A stretch of DNA of 64,000 bases from Fictibacillus nanhaiensis (GTDB lineage: Bacteria; Bacillota; Bacilli; Bacillales; Fictibacillaceae). The notes below the pieces were generated by a model that saw only the letters and a list, made by a program, of their open reading frames with translations, searched no databases and was not told the origin of the DNA. Position numbers and translations under genes: made by a program. The stretch covers positions 558,001 to 622,000 of the forward strand of contig JAEACG010000002.1 of NCBI GenBank assembly GCA_016401345.1, written 5' to 3'. Shown in pieces: positions 25,283-34,318 of this stretch (its first letter is position 1; each line of letters opens with the position of its first letter).

Positions 25283-27844
25283 ATGGACACAGTCGCAACT
25301 GTTAAAAAGGGTATTAACATCGATGCTCTCAACAGTGATATAGCTCAATTTCCACAAGTACACCCCATAACTTCTACGATGAAAACAACACACAAAGGTG
25401 TTTCTAGGCTTGTTATGCTAGACAGATACAGCTTTAAAGACACTGAGAAGAAAACGTTAAAACCGGGTGACTTTGTTGTATTAACGGTAAAAGAGGACCC
25501 GAAATTTCCGGCAAGAGGGCTAGGCTATATTCAATCTGTCAACTGGGACGATAAAAATGCAGTTGTATTGGTTGAAGATGAGTTTAAAGCAGTATTAGAG
25601 AAGCCTGAAGAAGCAGAATCTGGTTTGATCACACGTTCACTAGATGTGATGGACAAGCCGTTAGAAGTTTACTACGAGCAGATCGCACTAAGAAATGCTA
25701 CAGGCTTAGCATCTGTGGAAACGACGGAAGAAAAGCGCCAAGAATCATTTCAAAAGTTTTACAAAGAGCTTTCAGAGATGAATTTTGTACCCGCTGGCCG
25801 CGTTTTATATGGCGCAGGCGCAGAAACAGATGTAACGTATTTCAACTGTTACGTGATGCCGTATGTAAAAGATTCGCGTGAAGGCATCTCAGATCACCGT
25901 AAGCAAGTTATGGAGATCATGAGTCGCGGAGGCGGAGTTGGGACAAACGGATCTACACTTCGACCGAAGAACGCACTAGCAAGAGGCGTAAACGGAAAAT
26001 CCTCTGGATCTGTATCCTGGTTGGATGACATCGCGAAGTTAACGCATCTGGTCGAGCAGGGAGGAAGTCGCAGGGGAGCACAGATGATCATGCTGGCCGA
26101 CTGGCACCCTGACATTATCGATTTCATTATTTCTAAGATGCAAAATCCTCGCATTTTACGTTACTTGATTGAAAATACGAACGACGAGAAAATCAAACAA
26201 GTTGCACAAGATAAATTAAAATTCACACCGCTGACACCAGCTCAAAAAGCGATGTACGAAGGAATCCTTCGCTATAAAGATATTCCAGGAACAGGCGGAT
26301 TTGACTCCGACGTTCTACGCGATGCTGAGACAATGCTTCGCGACGGAGGAACGTATAGCGTTCATAATTCTGAGTTCTTAACTGGTGCGAATATCTCAGT
26401 TACAATCACAAAAGAATTCATGGAAGCAGTAGAAAATGACTCTGAGTATCTGTTGCGTTTTCCTAGCGTTGAAGCTTACACGCCAGAAGAAATGGAAGCT
26501 TACAACAACGAGTGGCATGAAGTCGGAGATGTTCGTGTTTGGGAAGAGAAAGGCTATGGTATTCGCGTTTACAAACGAATTCAAGCGCGTGAGCTGTGGA
26601 ACCTGATTAACATTTGCGCAACATACTCTGCTGAGCCAGGTATTTTCTTTATTGATAACGCAAATGACATGACGAACGCTACCGCTTATGGACAAAAAGT
26701 TGTAGCAACAAATCCATGTGGAGAACAACCACTTGCACCGTACAGTGTCTGCAACCTTGCTGCAGTTAACCTTGGAAACATGGCTGACAAAGTAAACAAA
26801 ACGGTGGACTTTGAAAAGCTAAAACAAACGGTTGAAGTTGGCGTACGTATGCAGGACAACGTAATTGATGCAACACCATACTTCTTAGAACCTAACCGCG
26901 TCCAAGCTTTAGGCGAACGTCGAGTAGGGCTGGGAGTTATGGGGCTTCATGACCTTTTGATCTATTGCGAGACTGTTTACGGATCTGAAGAAGGAAACAA
27001 GCTTGTTGATCAAATTTTCGAGACGATTGCCGTAACGGCTTACCGCACTTCAATCGAACTTGCTAAAGAGAAGGGAAGCTTCCCGTTCTTAGAAGGCGAT
27101 TCAGATGAAACGACTAACGAGTTGCGTAAACGATTTACTGAAACAGGTTATATGAAAAAGCTTCCTGAGGATATTCGTGAAGACATCTTAAATTATGGGA
27201 TTAGAAACTCTCACTTGTTAACGGTTGCTCCAACTGGATCCACAGGAACCATGGTTGGCGTCTCCACAGGATTAGAGCCTTACTTCTCTTTCTCATACTT
27301 CCGCAGTGGTCGTCTTGGGAAGTTTATCGAAGTGAAAGCTGATATCGTTAAGGAGTATTTAGACAGCAATCCAGAAGCGAACGAAAATGAGCTTCCTGAG
27401 TGGTTTGTTGCCGCGATGGAGCTTGCACCAGAAGCACATGCAGATACACAATGTGTCATCCAGCGTTGGGTAGATAGCTCGATCTCAAAAACAGTAAACG
27501 CTCCTAAAGGTTACACGGTTGATCAAGTTCAAAAAGTTTACGAACGTCTTTATAAGGGTGGAGCAAAAGGTGGTACGGTGTACGTTGATGGAAGCCGTGA
27601 CTCACAAGTTCTTACACTAAAAGCAGAAGAGACTTTCGAACAAACTGAGATTGATCTAGGTATGGAAGAAGAAAAAAGCAAAGTTGTTATTTTAGATACG
27701 ATTACTGACCTTCGTTCTACAGATGTAACCATAGGTAACGAAGTGGGTAACACTTGCCCGGTATGCCGAAAAGGGAAAGTGAAAGAAATCGGTGGCTGCA
27801 ACACGTGTACGAATTGTAACGCTCAATTAAAATGCGGATTATAA
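25283..27844 (+). CDS. nrdJ: Adenosylcobalamin-dependent (class II) ribonucleotide reductase
   Basis: Reduces ribonucleotides to deoxyribonucleotides using a cobalamin-derived radical, with or without oxygen. The 853-residue protein has the active-site features of the family: the first reducing cysteine in YFNCYVMP, RGGGVGTNGSTLRPKN, the radical-site NPCGEQPL, and APTGSTGTMVG. The C-terminus ends in a cysteine-rich zinc-ribbon tail (CPVC and CNTCTNC), typical of long NrdJ. ATG 25283 follows GAGGAGG. B. subtilis lacks this enzyme and uses NrdEF, so the gene is an insertion into the lipM-mntR interval; its codon use looks like its neighbours'. Confidence 0.95.
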   Translation: MDTVATVKKGINIDALNSDIAQFPQVHPITSTMKTTHKGVSRLVMLDRYSFKDTEKKTLKPGDFVVLTVKEDPKFPARGLGYIQSVNWDDKNAVVLVEDEFKAVLEKPEEAESGLITRSLDVMDKPLEVYYEQIALRNATGLASVETTEEKRQESFQKFYKELSEMNFVPAGRVLYGAGAETDVTYFNCYVMPYVKDSREGISDHRKQVMEIMSRGGGVGTNGSTLRPKNALARGVNGKSSGSVSWLDDIAKLTHLVEQGGSRRGAQMIMLADWHPDIIDFIISKMQNPRILRYLIENTNDEKIKQVAQDKLKFTPLTPAQKAMYEGILRYKDIPGTGGFDSDVLRDAETMLRDGGTYSVHNSEFLTGANISVTITKEFMEAVENDSEYLLRFPSVEAYTPEEMEAYNNEWHEVGDVRVWEEKGYGIRVYKRIQARELWNLINICATYSAEPGIFFIDNANDMTNATAYGQKVVATNPCGEQPLAPYSVCNLAAVNLGNMADKVNKTVDFEKLKQTVEVGVRMQDNVIDATPYFLEPNRVQALGERRVGLGVMGLHDLLIYCETVYGSEEGNKLVDQIFETIAVTAYRTSIELAKEKGSFPFLEGDSDETTNELRKRFTETGYMKKLPEDIREDILNYGIRNSHLLTVAPTGSTGTMVGVSTGLEPYFSFSYFRSGRLGKFIEVKADIVKEYLDSNPEANENELPEWFVAAMELAPEAHADTQCVIQRWVDSSISKTVNAPKGYTVDQVQKVYERLYKGGAKGGTVYVDGSRDSQVLTLKAEETFEQTEIDLGMEEEKSKVVILDTITDLRSTDVTIGNEVGNTCPVCRKGKVKEIGGCNTCTNCNAQLKCGL

Positions 27845-27851
27845 GAATGGA

Positions 27852-27889
27852 GGGAAGGAACTGGAAATGTTCCTTCCCTTTTCTTTTGG
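27852..27889 (+). terminator. Terminator of nrdJ
   Basis: GGGAAGGAAC and GTTCCTTCCC form a perfect 10-bp stem with a 7-nt loop, followed by TTTTCTTTT. Confidence 0.93.
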
Positions 27890-27900
27890 TGTTATTAGCA

Positions 27901-27907
27901 CATACTA
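27901..27907 (+). promoter_or_regulatory. Candidate forespore (sigma-G/F) -10 element of splB
   Basis: CATACTA matches the sigma-G -10 consensus CATNNTA and lies 39 nt before the start. No good -35 is visible, so it is tentative. Confidence 0.3.
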
Positions 27908-27946
27908 ACTCCATCATTTGTGAAAAAAATTGTGGGGTGTATGACT

Positions 27947-28984
27947 ATGGCTGGTGCCAATAAACCGTTTATGCCGCAGTTGATCTATTTCGAACCGCGT
28001 GCACTAGAGTATCCGTTAGGTAAAGAACTGTACGACCGTTTTAGTAAGCTAGAAGTTGAGATCAGAGAAACAACATCACATAACCAAATTCGTGATCTGC
28101 CAGGAGACAATGATTTTCAGAAATATAGAACGGCAAAATCAACGCTCGTTGTAGGTATCAGAAAAACGTTGAAGTTTGATACATCTAAACCATCTGCAGA
28201 ATACGCGATTCCTCTTGCAACGGGATGCATGGGACATTGTCATTATTGTTATCTACAGACGACACTCGGCAGCAAGCCGTATCTACGAACTTATGTGAAT
28301 ACGGATGAGATTTTTGCCCAGGCTGAAAAGTATATGCAAGAACGAGCGCCTGAGATCACGCGATTCGAAGCTTCATGTACATCCGATATTGTAGGCATCG
28401 ATCATCTTACTCATAATTTGAAAAGAGCGATTGAATTTTTTGGTGCAACAGATCTTGGAAGGCTTCGTTTTACAACGAAGTATCATCACGTGGACCATTT
28501 ACTTGATGCAAAACACCAGGGTAGGACGCGTTTCCGTTTTAGCGTAAATTCACATTATGTGATTAAGAATTTCGAACTTGGAACAAGTCCGCTTGAGGAG
28601 CGTATCAACGCCGCTATAAAAGTGGCAGAAGCAGGGTATCCGTTAGGATTTATTGTGGCACCTCTTTATCTTCATAAAGATTGGGAAGAAGGCTATAAAG
28701 AACTCTTTGATATTCTAGAAGCGAAAATTCCAAAGCACCTTACGAACGATCTTACGTTTGAGCTGATTCAGCACCGTTTTACGAAACCTGCAAAACGCGT
28801 TATTGAAAAAAACTATCCCAAATCAAAGCTTGAGATGAATGAAGAAGAAAGAAAATATAAGTGGGGAAGATATGGAATCGGAAAATATGTTTATCAAGAT
28901 GATCAGGCGACAAGACTGCGTGAAACGGTAGAAAATTATATTCATACGATGTTTCCGCAAGCGAAGATTGAATATTTTACTTGA
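27947..28984 (+). CDS. splB: Spore photoproduct lyase
   Basis: A radical-SAM enzyme that directly reverses the 5-thyminyl-dihydrothymine lesion in UV-damaged spore DNA during germination. The 345 residues closely follow B. subtilis SplB. The iron-sulfur ligands are Cys94, Cys98 and Cys101 in CMGHCHYC, and the hydrogen-donor cysteine is Cys144 in EASCTSDIVG. ATG 27947 has GGGGTG 7 nt upstream; GTG 27920 is less likely. No splA regulator is adjacent, unlike in B. subtilis. Confidence 0.96.
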   Translation: MAGANKPFMPQLIYFEPRALEYPLGKELYDRFSKLEVEIRETTSHNQIRDLPGDNDFQKYRTAKSTLVVGIRKTLKFDTSKPSAEYAIPLATGCMGHCHYCYLQTTLGSKPYLRTYVNTDEIFAQAEKYMQERAPEITRFEASCTSDIVGIDHLTHNLKRAIEFFGATDLGRLRFTTKYHHVDHLLDAKHQGRTRFRFSVNSHYVIKNFELGTSPLEERINAAIKVAEAGYPLGFIVAPLYLHKDWEEGYKELFDILEAKIPKHLTNDLTFELIQHRFTKPAKRVIEKNYPKSKLEMNEEERKYKWGRYGIGKYVYQDDQATRLRETVENYIHTMFPQAKIEYFT

Positions 28985-29077
28985 TAAAATGCAGTGGCAC
29001 CTTCCCTTGTCACGCTTACCATTCTATAGTATCCTTTTTATAGAGACCAAGCTGGTTTAGTATAGGGAGTGAACAAT

Positions 29078-29512
29078 TTGCCGCCAACCCCAAGTATGGA
29101 AGATTATATAGAACGCATCTATGCCCTAATTGAAGAGAAAGGCTATGCCAGGGTATCAGATCTTGCTGAGAACCTAGAAGTGCATCCCTCTTCAGTAACC
29201 AAGATGATTCAAAAACTCGACAAAGGCAAGTACGTCGTTTATGAAAAATACAGAGGCTTCGTTCTTACACCGAACGGAAAAAAACTCGGAAAACGTTTAG
29301 TTTACAGACACGAGTTACTTGAAGAATTCTTAAAAGTTATTGGGGTCGACCAAGAGAACATCTACCAGGATGTTGAGGGTATTGAACATCATTTAAGTTG
29401 GAATGCTATTGATCGAATTGGAGATCTTGTTCAGTTTTTTGAAGAAGACGATAAAAGGGTAAAGCAATTAAGAGAAGTTCAAGCGAAGAATGAAGAACAA
29501 GAACAATCATAA
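29078..29512 (+). CDS. mntR: Manganese transport regulator MntR
   Basis: A DtxR-family repressor of manganese uptake that binds DNA when loaded with Mn(II). The 144-residue protein has the winged helix ([20 protein letters not shown]) and all metal ligands: Asp9, Glu12, His78, Glu100, Glu103 and His104 (RHELLE and EGIEHHL). Asp9 is the residue that sets Mn selectivity. TTG 29078 is 6 nt behind AGGGAGTG; GTG 29069 is inside that site. Confidence 0.95.
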   Translation: MPPTPSMEDYIERIYALIEEKGYARVSDLAENLEVHPSSVTKMIQKLDKGKYVVYEKYRGFVLTPNGKKLGKRLVYRHELLEEFLKVIGVDQENIYQDVEGIEHHLSWNAIDRIGDLVQFFEEDDKRVKQLREVQAKNEEQEQS

Positions 29513-29572
29513 ATTTTATGGTTGTTTTTTATTTTGGATTTTTTGTGTGGTGCGGTGTGTGTGTGGAAACAC

Positions 29573-29605
29573 AAGTGGACAGTATTTTGTAAGAAGTGGA
29601 CAGTA
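29573..29605 (+). repeat. 12-nt direct repeat, 21-nt period
   Basis: AAGTGGACAGTA occurs at 29573-29584 and again at 29594-29605, exactly 21 nt apart (two helical turns), between mntR and yqhO. It could be a paired binding site for a regulator of yqhO or a remnant of a mobile element end. Nothing in the sequence decides this. Confidence 0.6.
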
Positions 29606-29721
29606 AATCTAATCTTTTAACCTACACCGACAAATCAATGGTATGACAAAAGACTTTATTTTGAAGAATCGGTTATAAAGGACATCTTCTGCTGATTAGG
29701 ATAGTAGTGGAGGAGATGTTT

Positions 29722-30651
29722 ATGCGAATTGATGGTGTGTTTTCAGGTGGAGGCATCAAGGCGCTTTCGTTGATTGGTGCTGTTGAAGCAGCTGAGAATC
29801 GTGGCCTCAGTTTTGAAAGGGTAGCTGGGACAAGTGCAGGGGCATTGATGGCTGCTTTGATCAAGGCAGGCTATACGGCGGGCGAAATGAAAGATATTAT
29901 TGATAAATTAGACTTTAGAAAATTTCTTGATACAAGTAAAACAATTGTGCCTGTACCTTTTATGAACTGGTTGAAGCTTTATTGGAAACTTGGTCTTTTT
30001 AAGGGAGATTATTTGGAGAACTGGGTAGCTTCTCTATTAGCCGCACGAGGAATTGTTACGTTTGCTGATATTCCATATGGCAGTCTTAAGATTATTGCAT
30101 CTGATATTTCTCGAGGAAGGCTGATTGTACTGCCAGATGATCTCGAGGAATACGGATTGTTGCCAGAGCGCTTTCCGGTGGCACGAGCGGTTAGGATGAG
30201 TTGTAGTCTGCCTTATTTCTTTTACCCGATCAAACTTTTCAATCGTGTTGGGCAAAAGAGTTTTATTGTTGATGGAGGGGTTTTGAGTAACTTTCCGATG
30301 TGGCTTTTTCAAAGAAAAGATAGGGTGCCCGTTCGGCCGGTGTTAGGATTTCAATTGAGTTCGTACCTCAATGATCATATTCCAACTCACAATGTAAAAA
30401 ATGCAGTTCAGCTATTTAAAGCGTTGTTTGAAACGATGATGCAAGCGCATGATAACCGATACATTGATTCACACGATGCACGAGATATTATCTTTATGCC
30501 TGTAAAGCATGTATCCGTCATCGATTTTCAATTGTCATCAGAAGCGAAGAATGAACTTTATTCGTTTGGTCATGATCGTGCTGAACAATTTTTACAAAAC
30601 TGGATTGCGAGTAAGAGGTATCCAAATCCAGCATATAAAAATCGAGCCTAA
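29722..30651 (+). CDS. yqhO: Patatin-like phospholipase (YqhO)
   Basis: A 309-residue serine hydrolase of the patatin family. The oxyanion loop FSGGGIKAL is at about residue 8, the nucleophile serine is in GTSAG at about 39, and the catalytic Asp is in VDGGVLSNFP. No signal peptide, so probably cytoplasmic acting on membrane lipids. ATG 29722 has GGAGGAG 6 nt upstream. The stop codon lies in the 5' arm of the shared terminator. Confidence 0.92.
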   Translation: MRIDGVFSGGGIKALSLIGAVEAAENRGLSFERVAGTSAGALMAALIKAGYTAGEMKDIIDKLDFRKFLDTSKTIVPVPFMNWLKLYWKLGLFKGDYLENWVASLLAARGIVTFADIPYGSLKIIASDISRGRLIVLPDDLEEYGLLPERFPVARAVRMSCSLPYFFYPIKLFNRVGQKSFIVDGGVLSNFPMWLFQRKDRVPVRPVLGFQLSSYLNDHIPTHNVKNAVQLFKALFETMMQAHDNRYIDSHDARDIIFMPVKHVSVIDFQLSSEAKNELYSFGHDRAEQFLQNWIASKRYPNPAYKNRA

Positions 30652-30679
30652 TCCTTAAAAGGAGGCTCGATTTTTTTTC
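30637..30679. terminator. Bidirectional terminator between yqhO and yqhP
   Basis: AAAAATCGAGCCT pairs with AGGCTCGATTTTT. The yqhO stop codon is within it. Confidence 0.9.
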
Positions 30680-31029
30680 TTGTTCTTTTTCCCTTCGATC
30701 ACGGTTAAGTGATGTTCACGTGTTTTCTTTCTCTGAGCGGAACTCTTTGCAGTCTTTTTGCTCGGAAACAACGGAGAGGCAGCCTTAGCCGGTTTCTGAT
30801 TCGTGCCATAGCGTTTTTGAGATTGCTTGACTGCTTTTCTATACTTGCCGTTTACACCCGATGAGGTTCTGCGAAAGATAAAGTAAAACACGGCGACCAC
30901 TGCTGCTCCGATCAGAATGGTTGTAAATAATTGGCGAGGTGAAGTGACTAGTTGATAAAGAATTCCGACAACAGCCAGTGAAATAACAAACCAAATGATA
31001 GGATGCAATCTTCTATTATTCTGTTGCAA
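30655..31029 (-). CDS. yqhP: YqhP, SA1362-like membrane protein
   Basis: A 124-residue protein with two N-terminal hydrophobic segments (about 10-27 and 34-52) and a long Lys/Arg/Ser-rich cytoplasmic tail. It matches the YqhP/SA1362 family of unknown role. TTG 31029 is chosen because AAGGAGG lies 8 nt upstream; GTG 31038 overlaps that ribosome site. It follows yqhQ by 19 nt, so they form one minus-strand unit. Confidence 0.83.
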   Translation of the reverse strand: MQQNNRRLHPIIWFVISLAVVGILYQLVTSPRQLFTTILIGAAVVAVFYFIFRRTSSGVNGKYRKAVKQSQKRYGTNQKPAKAASPLFPSKKTAKSSAQRKKTREHHLTVIEGKKNKKKNRASF

Positions 31030-31048
31030 CAGGTTCACCTCCTTATGA

Positions 31049-31993
31049 TTAAACGATTCTACTTGCGTTTAGTTCACTTTCATAGGATGCGTCACGACGT
31101 AACATTTCATTAAAAGAAATTATAGAAACTTCGATTTGTTTTTCATCAGGTTCTTTCGTAGTTAAGAGTTGAAGCCATAAGCCTGGATAACCTAGATAAC
31201 GAAGAACAGGAACATCTCTTAGTTTATTTGTTAACTGTAATACTTCAAAAGATACCCCTAAAACCACAGGAATAAGCGCAAGTCTGCATAAAATTCTTAG
31301 CCACAGCGGATCTGATGGAAAGAAATAATAGATAAACATACCGACGATCACCGTAAATAGAATAAAACTGCTTCCGCAACGGTAATGCAGCCGCGAATGC
31401 TTTTTAACATTTTCAACCGTAAGCTCGTCTCCCGCTTCGTATGTGTTGATTACCTTATGTTCAGCTCCGTGATACATGAATACCCTCTTGATCGCAGGTG
31501 TTAAAGAAACGAAATAGATGTAGCTTAATAAAAAGATAAACTTGAACAGACCTTCTAACAGATTCTGACCAAGGTGCCCAGGCACGATAAAACGAAAAGC
31601 TTCTGCTAAAAAAACAGGTACGAGCGTAAAAACAAATTTTCCGAAAAGAAAAGATAAGACACCGATAATGGCTAAAGAAAAGAAAAAAGCGAATTTAGAT
31701 GGCTTTTCTTCTTCCTCTTTTTCTTCTTCACCGGGATTAACACCAAATCGCTCAGCTGAAAAATTTAAATGCTGTGTACCGTTCATACTTGCTTCAATAA
31801 TGGCTATGAATCCTCTTAAGAAAGGAATCTTCTTTAATTTTGATAGTACTGGAGAAGGTTTTTTCTTAAGTTCGAAATACTCGATCGTATCATCATTTCT
31901 CCGAATTGCCGTTACATATGTGTGCTTTCCGGCAAACATAACCCCTTCTAATACGGCCTGGCCGCCGTAAGCGGGCTTTTTCTCTTTTGTCAT
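31049..31993 (-). CDS. yqhQ: YqhQ, DUF1385 membrane protein
   Basis: A 314-residue membrane protein of the DUF1385 family. The N-terminal signature AYGGQAVLEGVMF and the HGAEHKVINTYE and HSRLHYRCGSSF blocks are clear. About four hydrophobic segments follow residue 100. The conserved His/Glu/Cys residues suggest metal or heme binding, but function is not established. ATG 31993 follows TGGGGG. It is divergent from yqhR. Confidence 0.9.
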   Translation of the reverse strand: MTKEKKPAYGGQAVLEGVMFAGKHTYVTAIRRNDDTIEYFELKKKPSPVLSKLKKIPFLRGFIAIIEASMNGTQHLNFSAERFGVNPGEEEKEEEEKPSKFAFFFSLAIIGVLSFLFGKFVFTLVPVFLAEAFRFIVPGHLGQNLLEGLFKFIFLLSYIYFVSLTPAIKRVFMYHGAEHKVINTYEAGDELTVENVKKHSRLHYRCGSSFILFTVIVGMFIYYFFPSDPLWLRILCRLALIPVVLGVSFEVLQLTNKLRDVPVLRYLGYPGLWLQLLTTKEPDEKQIEVSIISFNEMLRRDASYESELNASRIV

Positions 31994-32151
31994 GTTGAAC
32001 CCCCAGCCTAAAGTTTTGTAGGTACTTTCTATTCTACAGGAAAGCGGGATATTCCTCCACAAAGGATGATTGTATTTTTCCCATTTTATACATGTTTTAC
32101 ACGGAATATGATTGGTTGGAGTGTGAGAAGTTTGGGCAGTGGTTTTGTGGA

Positions 32152-32158
32152 CATACTA
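32152..32158 (+). promoter_or_regulatory. Candidate forespore -10 element of yqhR
   Basis: CATACTA, identical to the element before splB, lies 22 nt before the start. The -35 region is poor. Confidence 0.3.
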
Positions 32159-32180
32159 GTAGTGTTGGAGGTGGTCGTTA

Positions 32181-32696
32181 ATGAGCGATTCAAAACTAGA
32201 ACAAAATAAACAAGAATCTCAATCTTCATTCATGAGCAGAGTCGTTGGTGTTGGTTTCTTTGGAGGCTTGATCTGGGCTTCTTTCGGATTTATCGCCTAC
32301 TACTTAAATTTCTCAAAAGTTGGTCCTGCCCTTGTTTTAGTGCCATGGGCACTTGGTAAGTGGAAAACCGAGTGGATAGGTCAACTAATCAGTATTTTAA
32401 TCATAGCTTTACTTTCGATTTTAGTTGCCATTGCATATCGCTATGCGTTTGCTAAGATCAAATCCATGTGGGCTGGCATCCTTTTCGGTGTTGCGCTGTG
32501 GGGGATTGTCTTTTTCTTGCTTCATCCGATTTTTCCAGGATTGGAACCTATGAACACGATAGGTAAGAATACGATTACAACGACGCTGTGCATCTATATA
32601 TTATATGGCGTTTTTGTAGGGTACTCGATCTCGTTTGAATACAGTGAACGTCATGGCCAGTCCCAGGGAAACAAGGAATCTACAAAAAGTTCGTAA
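32181..32696 (+). CDS. yqhR: YqhR/FigP membrane protein
   Basis: A 171-residue integral membrane protein with four hydrophobic segments (about 20-45, 65-88, 95-115, 130-155) and hydrophilic ends. Position between yqhQ and aroQ and the membrane layout identify it as YqhR. In B. subtilis YqhR was renamed FigP and reported to act with SpoVAF to amplify the germination signal; that statement is from literature memory, not from the sequence. ATG 32181 follows GGAGGTGG. A SpoVAF-type gene is at 1896. Confidence 0.88.
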   Translation: MSDSKLEQNKQESQSSFMSRVVGVGFFGGLIWASFGFIAYYLNFSKVGPALVLVPWALGKWKTEWIGQLISILIIALLSILVAIAYRYAFAKIKSMWAGILFGVALWGIVFFLLHPIFPGLEPMNTIGKNTITTTLCIYILYGVFVGYSISFEYSERHGQSQGNKESTKSS

Positions 32697-32720
32697 CTAT
32701 TCAAATGATCAAACGCTATG

Positions 32721-32751
32721 ATAGAATGTTTTATGAACATTCTATTTTTTT
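32721..32751 (+). terminator. Terminator between yqhR and aroQ
   Basis: ATAGAATGTT and AACATTCTAT form a 10-bp stem with a 5-nt loop, followed by seven T residues. aroQ starts only about 22 nt later, leaving no room for a normal promoter after it. Confidence 0.85.
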
Positions 32752-32773
32752 ATGCAAAGGCTAGGTGTTTCAG

Positions 32774-33226
32774 GTGAAAAACAGAAACTTTCTTGTTATA
32801 AACGGACCGAACTTAAACAGATTGGGAAAACGGGAGCCTGGCATATATGGCGCGCATACATTGGAAGATCTAGAGGGGGAACTTGTTTCTTTATCGAAAG
32901 ACCTGCTTCTGGATATCTCGTTTAAACAGAGCAATAATGAAGGAGATATCATTGATATCATTCACAGAGCTGAAGGTGAGTTTAGCGGAATCGTTCTAAA
33001 TGCAGGTGCCTATACTCATTATAGTTATGCGATCAGAGACGCAATTGCCAGTGTGGATGTACCCGTAATCGAAGTCCATTTATCAAATGTTCATGCTCGA
33101 GAGGAATTTCGACGTGAATCTGTTATTGCTCCAGTTACGATCGGACAGATTTCAGGGTTTGGTTTTGATAGTTATAAATTAGCACTACAAGTTTTTCATA
33201 ATCAACTTAAAGGGGATACGTCATGA
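32774..33226 (+). CDS. aroQ: Type II 3-dehydroquinate dehydratase
   Basis: Dehydrates 3-dehydroquinate to 3-dehydroshikimate. The 150-residue enzyme begins with INGPNLNRLGKREPGIYG, which carries the catalytic Arg and Tyr, and later has NAGAYTHYSYAI and the catalytic His in EVHLSN and HAREEFRRES. GTG 32774 is chosen 6 nt behind AGGTG; GTG 32765 is possible. It overlaps papA by 4 nt (ATGA). Confidence 0.93.
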   Translation: MKNRNFLVINGPNLNRLGKREPGIYGAHTLEDLEGELVSLSKDLLLDISFKQSNNEGDIIDIIHRAEGEFSGIVLNAGAYTHYSYAIRDAIASVDVPVIEVHLSNVHAREEFRRESVIAPVTIGQISGFGFDSYKLALQVFHNQLKGDTS

Positions 33227-34296
33227 ATCGTGTAGAACGGGCAAGGCAATTATTTGATACGTTTGATATTGACGCACTTTTAGTTACATCTTCTTCAAAT
33301 CGATTTTATCTAAGTGGTTTCAAAGGAAGTTCAGGCGTGCTTTTGATCACGAAAGACGAAGCGATTTTAGTAACTGATTTCAGATATAAGACTCAAGCAG
33401 CAGAACAAGCAGAAGGTTATCGTGTTGTCATGCACACTGATCCGATTCCGCAAGAGGTTGCAAAGTTAACGAAGGAGCTTTTTGTGCGTAAGCTTGGTTT
33501 CGAGCAAGACCATGTTACATACTCTACATATCGTACATATGAGAAACAATTAGATGACAATACGACTGAACTTGTTCCAGTATCTGGTCTTGTGGAAAAG
33601 TTGCGCTTGATTAAGGATGAATCAGAGATTAAGATAGTAAAGGATGCAGCATCTATTGCCGATGCCGCTTTTTCACATATTATCGAGTATATTCGCCCGG
33701 GACTTACGGAGCGGGAAGTATCAAATGAATTAGAATTCTTCATGAGAAAAAATGGAGCCATCTCTTCATCGTTTGATATTATTGTGGCTTCAGGCTATCG
33801 ATCAGCACTTCCACATGGTGTTGCTTCGGATAAGAAGATTGAAACGGGTGAATTGGTAACCTTGGATTTTGGAGCATACTACAAAGGTTATTGTTCGGAT
33901 ATCACTCGTACTGTAGCCATCGGAAATGTTTCGGATGAGCTTAAAGAGATCTACCAAGTCGTATATGATGCACAGATGCTAGGTATGAAAGGCATTAAAC
34001 CAGGAATGACAGGTAAGGATGCAGATGCGTTAACACGGGATTACATCGCTTCAAAAGGGTATGGTGATTACTTCGGGCATTCTACAGGACATGGAATTGG
34101 TTTGGATGTTCATGAAGGTCCAGCTCTATCTATGAAGTCTGACACGATACTTGAACCGGGAATGCTTGTGACAGTAGAACCAGGTATTTATATCTCAGGT
34201 TTGGGCGGAGTTCGAATTGAAGACGATGCACTCATTACAAAAGATGGCAATGAATCACTTACCTACTCTACTAAAACCCTTTTAACGTTAAGTTAA
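33223..34296 (+). CDS. papA: Xaa-Pro aminopeptidase (M24 family)
   Basis: Removes N-terminal residues before proline (M24B peptidase). The 357-residue protein has a creatinase-like N-terminal domain and a pita-bread catalytic domain. All five metal ligands are visible: two Asp in [17 protein letters not shown], His in [15 protein letters not shown], Glu in VEPGIYI and Glu in RIEDDAL. Called YqhT/PapA in B. subtilis. It lies between aroQ and efp, and efp often needs relief at proline runs, a functional echo of the pairing. Confidence 0.93.
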   Translation: MNRVERARQLFDTFDIDALLVTSSSNRFYLSGFKGSSGVLLITKDEAILVTDFRYKTQAAEQAEGYRVVMHTDPIPQEVAKLTKELFVRKLGFEQDHVTYSTYRTYEKQLDDNTTELVPVSGLVEKLRLIKDESEIKIVKDAASIADAAFSHIIEYIRPGLTEREVSNELEFFMRKNGAISSSFDIIVASGYRSALPHGVASDKKIETGELVTLDFGAYYKGYCSDITRTVAIGNVSDELKEIYQVVYDAQMLGMKGIKPGMTGKDADALTRDYIASKGYGDYFGHSTGHGIGLDVHEGPALSMKSDTILEPGMLVTVEPGIYISGLGGVRIEDDALITKDGNESLTYSTKTLLTLS

Positions 34297-34318
34297 GGTA
34301 TTTCAGGAGGATAAAAAC

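Noticed and set aside
29573-29605. Insertion sequence end before yqhO
   Set aside because: The repeats are direct, not inverted, and no transposase fragment is nearby.
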